Position numbers and translations under genes: made by a program
Source: Ecdyonurus torrentis
Taxonomy: Eukaryota > Arthropoda > Insecta > Ephemeroptera > Heptageniidae
Reading direction: 5' to 3'
NCBI GenBank assembly: GCA_949318235.1
Contig: OX439127.1
Span: 30,618,069-30,682,068 of the forward strand
DNA: 64,000 bases
Shown: positions 25,014-42,994 of the stretch, piece by piece
Position numbering within the stretch: the first letter of the stretch is position 1
Layout: each line of letters begins with the position of its first letter
The notes under the pieces: model-generated
The model's input: only the letters and a program-made list of their open reading frames with translations
Told to the model about the DNA's origin: nothing
Databases searched by the model: none

Positions 25014-25208
25014 TACATCTGTACATTGGGCTCATCAGCAAGCAGAGCAAGTTAACTGACTGGCTTGCAGAGAGAATACAAAAAGAAGTGAGAGGAGTCC
25101 ACATGAATCATCTCTGCCTGTTCAGCTGGTCTTAAAGTGCTATCTCCCTTCCCCCCTCCCTCCCGCCAGAATTTCTAACACCATACTTATCCTTGCCCAA
25201 TATTTAAT

Positions 25209-25217
<9 letters not shown>

Positions 25218-25263
<46 letters not shown>

Positions 25264-25288
25264 TCTATATATATATATATATATATAA
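25218..25288. repeat. (TA)n microsatellite with GGTC interruption
   Basis: A CA lead-in, then TA, an AGGTC interruption at about 25261, then more TA. Confidence 0.95.
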
Positions 25289-25484
25289 ATAAAGGAAAAG
25301 TAAGGACATAAAATAGGAATTCAAGGATTTCAATTCTGAGAAAATAGAAAATTAATTTTAAAAAGGCAATCCCCCATAAAAATATAGGAAAATGAATGAT
25401 TTTACACTCACTCACAAAAAAACACAATTGTGTAAATAATAAAAAGATAAATACAATGAAATTAGTGATTAATTTAAGGGCAAA

Positions 25485-25545
25485 ACCATTGCGGCTAAAC
25501 TCTTCATGCCAGTTCTATCCTTTTCTTTATTAGTAATGGTATGTG
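25485..25545. mobile_element. MITE family A, internally deleted fragment
   Basis: AAACCATTGCGGCTAA resembles the left outer flank of the 43-kb copy, and TTCTATCCTTTTCTTTATTA equals its right end. Almost all of the interior is missing. Confidence 0.5.
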
Positions 25546-25639
25546 GTGGAGAAAATAACAATGCAAATTAAATTAAGAGAAGTTGGAAAGAATGGACAAA
25601 TCTGTACACCTGGGACAATTGTATCATGAAAATGGAAGT

Positions 25640-25995
25640 ATACACAGGGAGATTAGGTATGGTTAAAGGCATACATGGCAGCATGTATGCCATCGGGCAG
25701 CATGGCAGGATTGGCCATGAGTGGTGCTTTGTCAACCAAAGCAATACTAGCATAATACAATCCCCATCTTGTATGGGTCGCTAAATCTTGAGTACTGCAG
25801 TGAAGGCATATTTGAATAAGGTGAATGTTGTATAAGAGTTTTCTTACGCAAGTAGCGGTATGTGGTAAGACAAGATTAGATAGGATATGAAGAATATATG
25901 TGGGTGCTGTGATGAGTGAGTATAGGGTACAAGAAACATTGACTATGAGAAGCATAAAAGTAATGTGTTATGTAGATTTGGACATTTGGAAAGGG
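25640..25995 (+). mobile_element. Old, degraded copy of the TGTA-tail retrotransposon coding region
   Basis: AAGACAAGATTAGATAGGAT at about 25868 and surrounding words (GTGAATGTTGTATAAGAGTT, TTTGGACATTTGGAAAGGGT) correspond to the reverse-transcriptase C-terminal region around 18298-18465. Many indels break the frame. The homologous part is clearest from about 25790 onward. Confidence 0.6.
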
Positions 25996-26860
25996 TAAAG
26001 ATATATTATTAGTAATAATATTTTATGCAAGCTGGCACTACAGAGTCTGTCCAACAAACTAAAATGTTTGTCATTTTGATTGACAATACCCTGAAAAAGG
26101 AAGAGCAGAGGAGGCTAGATAAAATATAATTAGGTGTATATCATCTCACTCAAGCAGGTAGTACCTTTTTTGCTTTCGAGCCATATATGGTTTTTAACAA
26201 TAAGTTAACATTTTGATACCTGTCGCATTCAAAAAGTATAGTTTCATGAGGTATCACTACGCATCAATGCATCAAAATTAGATAAAGAGGTAGTTATAAT
26301 AATTAGAAAAATATGAAAGTTAAAGGCTACAAAAAAAAAAAAAAAAAAAAAAAAAATCTTGCAGAAACATATTATTATGATTAAAAGTTCAAAACGTGTC
26401 ATTCTTAAAATTTATCATGAAATGCAAATTTTGCAAACCAAGAAAAAAAATAGGAAGATGTGTTGCCTATCTTTGTTTTGCAACCACGGCATGTTAAAAC
26501 TAAATTAATGTACCTTCATGCACTTTAGTTTGTTGGTCAGACTATAGCACTTTAGCTAAAATCAACTTTCAGCCTCTTACTTTTCAAAGTGGTATCTCCT
26601 TTGATATTAAGTTTATGAAGACCACAAGTATGTATACATAAAAAGTTATCCTCCAGTTTGCCAGTTCAAAAATGCATAAAAACACACGACCTGAGACAAG
26701 AAAATATTTAATTGCAAGCCCACATAATGTTTCTTACAGGAGAATCATGTCGATTGAGGCTAATTTGTTTCATTAGCCTAAAACATATAATATATAGGGA
26801 TATGGGATATATATTTAGGCCTTATATTTATAGGCATATACATTTATATATATATATATA

Positions 26861-27272
<412 letters not shown>

Positions 27273-27627
27273 GAAAAAACATTGCGGGTGATATATAAGT
27301 TAAAAAAATAATAATAATTGAGAAAAGGAATTTATCAATTTTTAACTCAATGTGGGCTAATCTCTCTATATCTACTATACTATATTATTATTAACATAAT
27401 ATATCAAACATGCAAACTAATATAAATCATTTAGATTTCTCCATTCTAAAAACATCATTTTTCTCAAAATTTGCATAAAGGATTTTGTCTGACAATGCTA
27501 AAAGATAGGCAATTCCATCTATTACTCATCACTACTCATTCCACTCCATCATTTTCCAGTGATAAATATATTATATATATTATATATATATATATATACA
27601 CTAAATCGACAAAACATGATATATAAA

Positions 27628-27751
27628 TGAGTCTACTGTATTAGTATCAAAAAGCGCTTCTTACATTTTCAGTGAGTTTCTAATCAGTATCCGGTATAAT
27701 ATCACCTTTGTTGAATTTGTATGAGGCGCTTTTTGAAACTAGTAGATTCAA
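27628..27751. mobile_element. MITE-like inverted repeat
   Basis: GAGTCTACTGTATTAGTATC followed by AAAAAGCGCTTC is inverted against GAGGCGCTTTTTGAAACTAG followed by TAGATTCA. About 124 bp, AT-rich interior. Confidence 0.65.
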
Positions 27752-27754
27752 ATA

Positions 27755-29255
27755 TACAATATCAAAATATGTGATTGGGGTTTGGTTACATGTCATCACC
27801 AGTAACAAGCATTAGGAAAAAATAGGAAATGGGAGATGGTGAGCTTTTATCAGATCTTTCTTACTTCTATCAGCTCAATATTTCCCATTCTGTATTTATT
27901 CCTTATATCTAGTCTATCTTGTGATCATTCATAGTTTCTCTACAAGTCTGTAAGGACTGACGAAGACATCACACGCTCTGTTTCTTTGTTTCTTTTGAAT
28001 TTTAGAGCCAAAAGCTATCGATTTGTTAGTTCTTTTTAATCACTGTGCTAGCAAGATTTTTCAGCAAACTATGGGCCTTTCTTCACAATGGTAAAGCCCT
28101 TGCTGTTTTTCTCGTATATTTTCTTTCAAATTCATCATACCTATGTGTTTTGCTATCATATCTTTTTGTTAGTCAAGCATCACAAATAAAGTCAATCTTT
28201 CCTTAATGAATATTGAAATTGATATGTGTAATTTAATTGAAGTTAAATTAATACAAAAATAATTTATCTACAGTTAATAATTATATGTATTTTATTGATT
28301 TGTTTTATAACTATGTAATATAATGGAATGTAATAAAATATTTTATTTTCATATTTGTGTTCAAAATAGTGGCAGGAGATATGCCTTTCATATTTTCACT
28401 ACCTTTTTTTTTTTTCCTCCTTCTTCTTCATTCATTTTTTTAGAATGATATATTGATTATGTGCACACTACAAGGTAGCAAAAACAATAATACTTGTCTA
28501 ATTGGAAAATGTTAGAAAAGTGGCTAAGTAATCCTCACAGTAGTCACAGTACAATACAATATAACACAATTTTTGTAACATTATAGCAGTTTCAAGTGTC
28601 ATGAGGATACTTATCCATTGCAAAAACATTACATGAAAGGAGATGCAAGGTTCAAAAGATATAGTCTCAAAACCTAGTCTAGTAAGTGCTAGCTTGCCAG
28701 CTCCATCCTTTTCATTGACTATCTCTCATTGTTAAGTTGTTGCTAGTGTTATTATATATGCAAGAATGTTAAAAATACTGCATAATGAAAACAGCATTAT
28801 TGAAAATATAATGGCAACTGTAGTAGCAACATTATAATGAGTGATAAGAAGTCAGTGAAAAGGATTGCAGCACTGATCTATATAACAATAGAGCCTTGCT
28901 ATTGTATTCTCCCCACATGTGGCATGAGGAGAAAGTTAATGGCGGTGCATTCTTTAATTTTTCTCACAAGCGTCAGAATTGAGAGAACTGCCAGGATAGT
29001 AAAACATTGAAAAGCAAATGGCAGCCAGATTGGCGGAGCAGGTGGCGTGTGAGGGATGATAGGTAAAAGAAGCTCAGGGTGGCCAAGGGGAGGCAAAACG
29101 CTGCCAGATTGAAAATATTTACAACCCTTATCTTTTTAAATATCAGGTAACATTGCAATTTGCTGCCCAAGGTTTTCTTCCAGCTGACTGAAATTTCTTC
29201 AAGTGCCCCCCCCCCCCTCATCAAAGAGCTGGCAACGTAGCATTTACCTACACAA
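27755..29255. other. Intergenic, no gene recognised
   Basis: A GC-richer stretch at 28900-29220 gives weak frames on the minus strand with no recognisable motif; it ends in a 10-C run. Probably old repeat sequence. Confidence 0.5.
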
Positions 29256-29261
29256 ATGTAA

Positions 29262-29491
29262 GGTTGCGTCCCAAATTCCCCATAGGAAGTTCACCCTACC
29301 CTAGCGAGAAGCGCGAGAGAGGAAATCTAGATGGCTATGCTTGGTAGGGCCATAGCAAAATAGCAAAAACCTGAGTGAGCTTTGGATGTGCACTACTTGA
29401 CCTAGTGACTATGGGCATGCCTCTAGCGGCAGTAAGATTTTAGGGCATATTTATGCTCTACTTGAGGGACTAGGGGGACTTTGGGACACCC
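29262..29491. mobile_element. MITE-like element with GGTTGCGTCCCAAA ends
   Basis: GGTTGCGTCCCAAATTCCCC at the left is inverted against GGGGGACTTTGGGACACC at the right. The interior is CpG-richer than its surroundings and has no open frame. Confidence 0.55.
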
Positions 29492-29559
29492 GAAGTTTGA
29501 AGACCTTTTGATTGAAAGCAGATCCTCCTTTCAACTTAAGTAAACAAACATTTTCATTT

Positions 29560-29577
29560 GGGGGGGGGGGGGGGGGT
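29560..29577. repeat. Poly-G tract
   Basis: A run of about 17 G. A similar C run lies at 32514-32530. Confidence 0.9.
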
Positions 29578-30219
29578 GGAGTCCTGATTCTGCTTACAAA
29601 AAAAAATCAAACTATCTCAAGTTTAAGAAACAGGTTTAAAAATTATAATAATGTGGATTTAAAAAAATTAGACAAATATTGTAGTAAATAAATGCTGGAA
29701 ACTATTGTTTCAGGCAAGGAAAATAAATACACTAAACTCCCTTTTTTATTTTATTTATTTATTATTAATTATTTATTATTTATCCATTTTTTTTTTAAAT
29801 GCCTTAAAAAGTGACAGTTTTAGAAACTTTATAGGTTAGTGCCTTGTTGGAAACTTCTAACCTGACTGGAAATCCCACAAAATTCATAAAATGGAGAGTT
29901 TATTGTATTTGAATGTCACTAAAAGTTACAAATATAGCTAGTTTTTCTCACAAACATACTCAAAATGTAACTTGTTCATGTGCATTTTTCACTGTCCAAG
30001 CAATATAAATTCAGTTTACAATGACACATTACAGTTTACATCGAGCTTTATATATAACATTTGTGAGTTAATGCACTAGCTTAAATTTAGATTTAGCCTA
30101 TCACCTTGAAGTAAATTGTGCAATTGAAATAATTATATAACCTGAAACACTTTCAACATAAAATCTAATGAAACGGTTTGACTTTGGCCCTATTGGGTTG
30201 CCAGCCCATTTTTCACTCA

Positions 30220-30221
<2 letters not shown>

Positions 30222-30253
<32 letters not shown>
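30222..30253. repeat. Poly-A tract
   Basis: About 32 A, immediately before the family-A element that follows. Confidence 0.9.
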
Positions 30254-30254
<1 letters not shown>

Positions 30255-30255
<1 letters not shown>

Positions 30256-30597
30256 TTAAACCATTTTGGATTGAATATGTAATGAAAGAAAGGATAGGAG
30301 AAACCAGCAAGCGCCTTACCACAATGAGGCCCGTAGCTTGGTGAAAGTCTTGATGGCACAGGTTACACAAATATTTACAAGTTTCCTAAGATGTTTCGAG
30401 GGCAAAAGCCCTCTTCTTCAGTTGCTTAAAGTATACTAAGCAATACTCTAAGCAACTGAAGAAGAGGGCTGTTGCCCTAGAAACGTCTCAGTAAACTTGC
30501 AAATATTTGTGGAACCTGTGCCATTAAGACTTTCACCAGGCTACGGACCTCATCGTCGTAAGGCACTTGTTTGTTTCTCTTATTCTTTCTTTGATCA
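30255..30597. mobile_element. MITE family A, long-hairpin copy with hammerhead-like stems
   Basis: Arms of about 145 bp: GAAACCAGCAAGCGCCTTAC at the left is inverted against GTAAGGCACTTGTTTGTTTC at the right. The centre folds into AAGCAACTGAAGAAGAGGGC and its inverse. On the plus strand 30456-30487 reads CTGAAGA, stem AGGGC/GCCCT with loop TGTT, then GAAACGTC, a hammerhead-like arrangement with one core change. Confidence 0.8.
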
Positions 30598-31435
30598 CTA
30601 TATTTAGTAAGATCTTTATGATTAATATATTTTAAGATATATTGACGATGTACTTTACATACATTTTAGAACAAAGGGTTCTACAAAAAGGCACTCAAAA
30701 GTGAAGCAAATTTTTGTACAAGGCAAAAATTCAATGTTTCCAAAATTCAAAGAGGAGTAAAGATTTTAATTACAAATATGAACATACAAATTTCTTACAA
30801 ATTTTGAAAAACTATAAAAAATTAACATTTAAGAGAACAATTTTAACTTCAATTTTTATTGCTATATCTGGGCAGGTAAATAATTCAATCTGGCAGCTTT
30901 TATATACATATGGAGCTCTAAACTGAGAGTGGGGGTAGAAAGAAAAGCATTGTTAAATTTCTTAAGCGCTCAAGGTCAAACTCTCCCCTTTGTAAGAGGG
31001 GATGTTTTTACAAGGCCAGGTATAACTTCCAGGAGTTTCAGTATAGAAATTTAAAAAATTTGACCCCCACTATTTTGTCTAACTGCTTTTGTCTTGCGCG
31101 ACAGGAAACAGTTGAAGGTAGAAGTTGCTTCAGCCCAGCATAGTGAAAATATACAGAGTAAGCTATCCTTAATCCTTATTATATAGATCAGTGTGTTAGC
31201 ATCATGAAATTTCTGCAATAATTAGTGGGTGAAAAAGGGATGACTGCGCAGGTGATGAAGTCACCCCATACAACCAAAGTCACTCCACCTTATGGTATAC
31301 ATACCGGTATATGATGTTAAAAAATTAATTTTTTAATAGCAAATAGGAGAAAGAGAAAGATTAGAGCCCTTTGAATTGAAAAATTAATAAAACACAAAGA
31401 TTTTCTAATTCAATGTTTGTTTGTTTGTTTTTCTT

Positions 31436-31580
<145 letters not shown>

Positions 31581-31586
31581 TTTAAG

Positions 31587-31925
31587 GAAAAAACACCATG
31601 GTTTGGGATCAATATAATAATGAAGAAAAGGATACAGTTACCAGCAAGGGCCTTACCAAAGTAGAAGTCCTATGGAGAGGTTGAAGTCTCACGTGGCACA
31701 GTTTTTTGTTATAAAATAAAGTTCATTTCATAACTGAGAGCTTTCGTCATATGATAATGACATTATCAATCAAAGGAGGAAATTACTTTCTGACGGAAGC
31801 TCTCAGTTATGAAATCAACCTTATTTTATAACATAAAACTGTGCCAGGTGAGACTTCGACCTCTCCATAGAACTGCTACTGTGGTAAGGCCCTTGCTAGT
31901 AACTCTATATTCTTTTCTTTATTAT
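31587..31925. mobile_element. MITE family A, copy next to (TA)n
   Basis: ACCAGCAAGGGCCTTACCA at the left is inverted against TGGTAAGGCCCTTGCTAGT at the right. The arms extend through CTATGGAGAGGTTGAAGTCT, GGCACAG and ACTGAGAGCTTTCGTCA. The loop contains ATGATAATGACATTATCA, which recurs in the 43-kb copy. Confidence 0.85.
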
Positions 31926-31945
31926 TATTATTATATATATATATA

Positions 31946-31990
31946 TGTTATTGGCTTACCCCAAAAGGGACTATAGCGTCATGATATATT
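31946..31990 (+). mobile_element. Short fragment of the TGTA-tail retrotransposon 3' end
   Basis: GTTATTGGCTTACCCCAAAA then GGGACTATAGCGTCATGATA matches the terminal 3' UTR of the 18.2-kb copy. Confidence 0.75.
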
Positions 31991-32012
31991 ACGCACACAC
32001 ACATATATATAG

Positions 32013-32144
32013 CGTCAGGTTAGAGCACAAAACGTGTACCTACAAAAGCAGCAAAGTCGAAACTCTTATATATTTGTACAGTACAGTATATAAATTTGAA
32101 CTTTGTTGCTTTTGTAGATACACGGTTTGTGCTCTAACCTGACG
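32013..32144. mobile_element. Palindromic MITE flanked by TA repeats
   Basis: CGTCAGGTTAGAGCACAAAA at the left is inverted against GGTTTGTGCTCTAACCTGACG at the right (one mismatch). Complementarity continues through CTACAAAAGCA. Short TATATA tracts abut both ends. Confidence 0.85.
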
Positions 32145-32406
32145 ATATATATATGTGTATGTTTTAATTGAATCGCTAGATATGTTGGTCTCAATGTTAT
32201 GTATGTACCCATGAAAGCTTTGGTCCTAACTGTAGGTCTCAGCATAAACATTCATGAAGTCATCACAATATTTGATGATGTGGTGTGACTTGCTAGTTGT
32301 AATGAATTATACGCTGCATCCTGCAGATTTTATTATTATTGATACTACTATGATTCCATCACAGCCATCTTAAGATCTGTAACAAAATACAAACTTATAT
32401 TACAGC

Positions 32407-32430
32407 AAAAAAAAAAAAAAAAAAAAAAAA
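32407..32430. repeat. Poly-A tract
   Basis: About 24 A. Confidence 0.9.
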
Positions 32431-33438
32431 ACTTATATTTTTTCTTCTCCTTTGTTGTTGGTATAAAATGTGTTTATTTATGTATGTGCATAAAGCACAA
32501 AACTATAAGTTTCCCCCCCCCCCCCCCCCCATTTTCAAGATAATTGAGCTATAACAATACAAAGTATGGATAATAAAAAGTAATAAATTATAACAATTCA
32601 GAATATTTAAAAAGAAGAAGATGCAATGATAAGTGTTTGACCAAGGAGGCTTTGGTATGACTCACAAATTAGAGTTTCTCAATTGGGAGTTTTTGGTAGC
32701 GAGGGACTTCTGATTTTAAAGCTGTTGTGAAACTTTGCATAAAATCACAACACAAAACTTGCCAAACCCAATACTGTTTATTGAAAATATATTTGTATTT
32801 TCCCTGCATTTGTTTTCTGTGTAGGTTGACAAAGGTTGCTCACTATGGTTATACTAAAAATAAGTTGCAAATTTTTTTTTGTAAAAATGTATTTCTAAGT
32901 TTTAGAGAAATAAATATGTAGTTCCCTGTGAATGCAGTTCTGAATATTAAAATATTATATTTATTTACACTACGAAACATATACCAGAGAACAGTACAAG
33001 ATTGCATGACAAATAAAGTTATATGGCACCCACCATTCCCATGGTGCACCAACTGAAAAAACAGAAAACCAAAAAGGTCTGATCATTGCCAAAAAGCAAA
33101 CAAATAACATAGTCTACAAAAACAAAAAAGCAATCTATTATTCATTTACAGTAAATATTTTGTTTTATTACAATTTTCTCTATTTAAGTGTCTCATCGAG
33201 TAATTTCTGTTCACATGAATAAAAAAAAAAAAAAGTCTGTCTGTCGTGCTCTTTCACGGTATGGCGTAACCTCACAATACAAATCATTTTTGTTGATTAA
33301 TATCATACCTCTACTTTTTCACTTATTAGTCACAAATTCAGGAACGATCTGGAGTCAGGTTTTAAAGTTAATTTAAGATACAAATCGTCTACTTGAAAAA
33401 CTGTTGCCATCGTTGCATTCGTCGCCATCCCCGCCAAC

Positions 33439-33528
33439 GCCGCCATCAACAGCTGTGCATTGTTATTGTTTTTTTGTTTTTTCTTTCTCCCCTCCCTTTT
33501 TCTGTTCAGCTGCACGACAATATGGCGG
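33439..33528 (+). promoter_or_regulatory. Candidate core promoter region of the tetraspanin gene
   Basis: A locally GC-rich stretch about 220-310 bp before the start codon. ATGGCGG at 33522-33528 (context CAATATGGCGGAAC) and the inverse GCCGCCATC at 33439-33447 both match the core of the YY1 site, which often sits at animal transcription starts. No TATA box is evident. Inferred from position only. Confidence 0.4.
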
Positions 33529-33746
33529 AACCGCGATATCTGTCTTTGTAGTTCCCGTTTATCTGTAAAGAAGACCTAAAGAACAAACTGTGACTCATTT
33601 GTATGTAAATCTTGCAAGGAAAAAGACACGGTGACGTAAGAAAAGTAATGTATGTTACCGACAAACATACAAGGAGTGGTTGTGTACAACACTGAGTTGT
33701 CTTTTTTTGTTGTATTTTCTTGCTGTGATACATGTAAAGTTCAGAA

Positions 33747-38687
<4,941 letters not shown>

Positions 38688-38797
38688 GAAGAGATATCGA
38701 TTCCGGTTGTGCATATTGGCTGGCAGCAGCGCGTGTGACATGAACGGGATCTTAACTTGTCATAGACTGTTCAATTCATTCTCAAATTTTCGTAAAT

Positions 38798-38832
38798 AAT
38801 AAATATAACATGTAAAAATATATATAAATAAA
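38798..38832 (+). terminator. Candidate poly(A) signals of the tetraspanin gene
   Basis: AATAAA at 38798-38803 and 38827-38832, about 110-145 nt after the stop codon. AT-rich DNA makes chance matches likely, and longer 3' UTRs cannot be excluded. Confidence 0.45.
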
Positions 38833-38839
38833 ACGATTA

Positions 38840-41385
38840 ACAAATGGTGTTTTAGTTTTAGAAATAATATATTGTCTTTCAATGGTATATTTTCAAGTTG
38901 AAAGCCAGCAGTTTTAGAGTTTGCTGGTTGTATATGACTTGATATTTGTAAATGTGATGAAAGTCAACGTGATAAATGGTGGACCACTTTTCTGTTATTT
39001 TGCTGGCACAAATCTGTCAATGTTTAAGAACTGAATAGCACATTCCTTTTTACTATCTGTGTATCACTTTTTGTTCAAAAAAACGACTTGGATTACAAAC
39101 AGATAGTAGAATGAAAATAAGGTCCATATTTTGGAATAAAACAATTAAAATTGAATAACAATAATTCAAAACTTTTAATTGTCTTTATTGTGGTGTGAGG
39201 TAAATATATATGTCTCAAATTTCATTTAAAGGCACAGTTCTGTTAAAAAACTGAAAATAATAATAATAATAATAAATAAATAAAAGGAAGTAAAAAAAGT
39301 GTTCACATGAACAGCATTTTCTTTGAAGTATTTGTCTGTACTCTATTCCAATGTTATTTATTGTTATTTTGAGTGGAGTCAGTGGGTGGCTAGAGATGTT
39401 AGAGTTTCAGTATTTTAATACAAATAATTTTTATCTTGATGTTGGAAAGAATTATTGACAATAGTTGCACTTAAATGCAGTTCTATTATTATTTTTTTCT
39501 TCAGTTTTTCCCTAAGTGCCTTTAAGACTTTATTGATTTTTTAAACATTATAATTCTGGTGGTATCTTATTCAATACATTTAATCCCTCCAGGAAGTCCC
39601 TCTTATTATATTTTATTATTCCTTTCCCTCCTCTCATTTCTGTCCATTTAGCAAGAAGTATTAATCAATAAGCTTTATGTCTTGCATAAGGAATCCGTAT
39701 ATATTAAGGTACATTGCAGAATATAAAAATAAATGTGCAAAGTTTCTTGCAAACATTACAAAAAAGTATTTTGTCTGTATCAATTTGTTATGGTTAAATG
39801 AGGTTTATTTTTTAAGCATATTCCAAGTGTTCATATTATAATATTATATGCATTTGCTATCAAAGCTTTGTAGCTTTAGGCTTCACATAACCTAAATTTT
39901 AAAATGTATCCACAATATAGACAGTTATCATCCTAATCATTTTAATTTGGTAGCGATCTCATTTCTGAAAGTAAATGTATCTACAAACATTCCAGTTCAT
40001 GTGTGTCAAATAGACTTTTATAAAAGCTTTAGAAATAAAGCTTTTAATAACAATGTTTTTTCCCCTCTTGTATTAATTTTTTAAGACCATGATATACGTG
40101 TTGTTCAATGGGAAAATATGCATAAAAAAATTACGTAAATAATATACCTATTTCCTGCCTATGCTTTGCTTTATCTGTGGTATTGTGGTGAGCTGATGGA
40201 AGGGAGGTATTGTGTTCTTTTAAGTGCAAAGATAAAACTGCAACAATTAAGCCCTTTCCCCCCTCCCCCGACTTTTTTTTTTCTTTTTTTTTTCTTCATT
40301 ATAAGCATGTTTTAAATTTCAAAACTAAATAAATTATACTGTAAATAGAACCTTAGATACATGACCTAAACTACTTAATTTTGTTACTTGATCATGTTGA
40401 CTTGTGATGTCCAATAAAAGTTAATTATTTTCGCATGACCAATGGAAAAAAGCTAAAAAGTGTGTTGTATCTAACATAACTTTTGTATTAAGATGAGGGT
40501 GTAGATGTTGCAGATAATTTATTTCCGTAGGTACATTTTAATAGTTTTATGTATGTGTGTGTGTCCTTCATATTTCCATAGATAGCACAATAGCAATGTT
40601 GCATAAAATTACAATGTAAAGTGATAATAAAACTATATTAACGTGCAAAAAAAAAAAATGAAAAATATTTGTTTGTGTGGTTTAAAAATTCATTCACTTT
40701 TTATGTAAATATCCATTAATAAAATAATAAATTGTACTTCAATTGTAGTTCAATTGAAGTTCAATTGTAGTAATGCAGTGTAGATCAAGTTTTTTTTTGT
40801 GTATTCCATGACATTAATGTGAATATAAAAAATAAATTCATTTTATTTTATTAATATTATTATTATTTTTCTCTGGAATTGCAAGAATATATAATTATAA
40901 TGCTTATAATTTAACCAATAGCCAAGTCAGCTCTTTTGCTACTAATTTTTGGGATGGACTTGAGGCTTTCATATATTTTATTTTAAATTATTTATGTAAC
41001 TAACAAAGTTCACTTAACTCAACAAAAATGTATCCAAGTTTTGTAACTTGTACAATTGACATAATTAGTAGGTATTGAAATGAGTGTCAGTTAAATGCAA
41101 CAAATGAGAAGAAGCAAGCAATATTTTGGCTTCATTGTTACATTTGATGGTATAGCTCATATTATATGACTTTGATTTATTATTATTATATACACGCAAA
41201 ATGTACTTTGTGCCAGCATTTAAAGTAAATGTTATGTAGCTTTGTTTTTAATTTATTCTATATTACCCTGGTTGCGTCTTAAGGGCATATTTGCATTTGG
41301 GCAAATCAACAAGTACAACCTACTGCTAGTACACCCTTTGCTGTACTGAACAAAAATGCAAGTACGCCCTTTGGACATAACAAGT
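38840..41385. other. Intergenic or extended 3' UTR, no feature recognised
   Basis: AT-rich DNA without open frames, inverted repeats or long tandem arrays. A short AAT tract lies at about 39260-39285. It could be part of a long tetraspanin 3' UTR. Confidence 0.5.

Positions 41386-41387
<2 letters not shown>

Positions 41388-41473
<86 letters not shown>
41388..41473. repeat. (TA)n microsatellite, left of MITE family B copy
   Basis: Pure TA for about 86 bp, ending exactly at the next element. TA resumes at 41636-41673 after it. Confidence 0.95.
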
Positions 41474-41476
<3 letters not shown>

Positions 41477-41637
41477 TCGTGGTTCCACTATAATGTCCGA
41501 TGTCCAAATGACCTTGAAAAAATATAAATCGTCTGATCGACCCCAAATTTTGGATTTTCCCATTTCAGGTCATTTGCAGCAAAAAATATTTTTCAAGGTC
41601 AAATGGACATCGGACATTATAGCGGAACCACGACGAT
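41474..41637. mobile_element. MITE family B, copy 2, inside a (TA)n tract
   Basis: CGTCGTGGTTCCACTATAAT at the left is inverted against ATTATAGCGGAACCACGACG at the right (one mismatch). Further in, GTCCGATGTCC pairs with GGACATCGGAC. The middle shares TTTCAGGTCATTTGCAGCAA with 22968-23123. TA dinucleotides abut both ends. Confidence 0.9.
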
Positions 41638-41954
41638 ATATATATATATATATAGGCCTATATATATATATATAAATAATTTGCAAATAATAATAATATA
41701 AATGTACCTTCTGTGTTTAACTATTGTCCATTTAAATGTAATTTCAAGCAAATAATATCCCATTTATAACTATGATACCGTGTTGCGTAAATTAAATTTA
41801 TATAAAAATGTAGTATTTAAATCTCAGATATAAATTGTAAAGCTGTGTGCATTTTTTACATACAATAATGTTAATGTATCATCAGTACTTTGTAGGGGGG
41901 AAAAAAGTTTCAATGCCTTCACATTCTATAATTATTTTTTTGAATATATATTTA

Positions 41955-42080
41955 GTCAAGTGTCGCAATAGTGTCTGATGTCCACTTGAACTTAAATATT
42001 TTTTTTGCTAATGGCCTGAAATGTTCTAACATTTTTTTTTTCCCAAAGTCAAGTGGACATTGTAGCAGCAATACGACTAT
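41955..42080. mobile_element. MITE family B, copy 3, diverged
   Basis: GTCTGATGTCCACTTGA at the left is inverted against TCAAGTGGACATTGTAGC at the right. Outer TCGCAATAG/GCAATACGA also relates. The middle GCTAATGGCCTGAAATG is the inverse of the TTTCAGGTCATTTGC core of the other copies. A TA tract follows the right end. Confidence 0.7.
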
Positions 42081-42994
42081 ATATATATATATACATAATC
42101 AGTATAATGTTCAATGGAGTACCATAAAAATTAAATGATTGTCTTTGTAAACATACAGGAAAAATTCAGTTTTAAACCACTACTTGGCAGTTTGGATTCC
42201 GCCCATCTAAAATCATGTAGCAGTAATAATAAAAAATATATATTATGGCTATTTTGTTTAAAGGCATTGAATAATCTAAAAGTATTGATGGTGTAAACAA
42301 ATACTATATTATGTAGTGGCCTCAAAAAGCCAGCAGTTGCCATGTGACGTATACATTGTTAATTGTTATTTAAATAATTGCAGTGTGGGCTTGGCTCTCA
42401 TAATATAATTCTGAAATGCTTAAAAGGCTTTTTGACATGCCACATATAGCAGGTTTGACAATGAAACAAGTTAATACATTACCTATATACAATAATATAA
42501 CAAATTCCCTCTGTATAAAAATTGCTTTGTATTGTCTAATTTTTATAAGATCTCGAACATAAATTTTTTATAATTTTTTAAACAGTCTTATATTCTGAAA
42601 AAAAGATGACGAATTTTGACATTGATTTTAGGTAAATTATGAATGATGATAACATTGATAATACAATGTGGAAAAATATTATCCATCAAATTTTTTAGGC
42701 TTTTAGTGGCAAAAAGCATGTTTAATTTATGTAATATTTAGTGCAATAAAAGTGTCATTTATATTTACTAAATATTTATATATTTTATTTTTATGTATAA
42801 GTAAGATCAGTTGGAAGGGTTGTTGGAGATGCGTTTTACATCAATGCATGTAATAGTTCCTATGATGTAATATAATTTTTGAAAATGAGTGCAAGGATAG
42901 CTGGACTTGTTCCCCAAACATGCTGTAACAAAACTTACTTTTATTTTATTTTTATTTTTTTTTTTTTTTAATTATTTGATAATGTTGTATTTTC

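Noticed and set aside
28899..29224. Minus-strand frames of 65-83 codons
   Set aside because: No family recognised, composition dominated by local base bias, no splice-compatible context.
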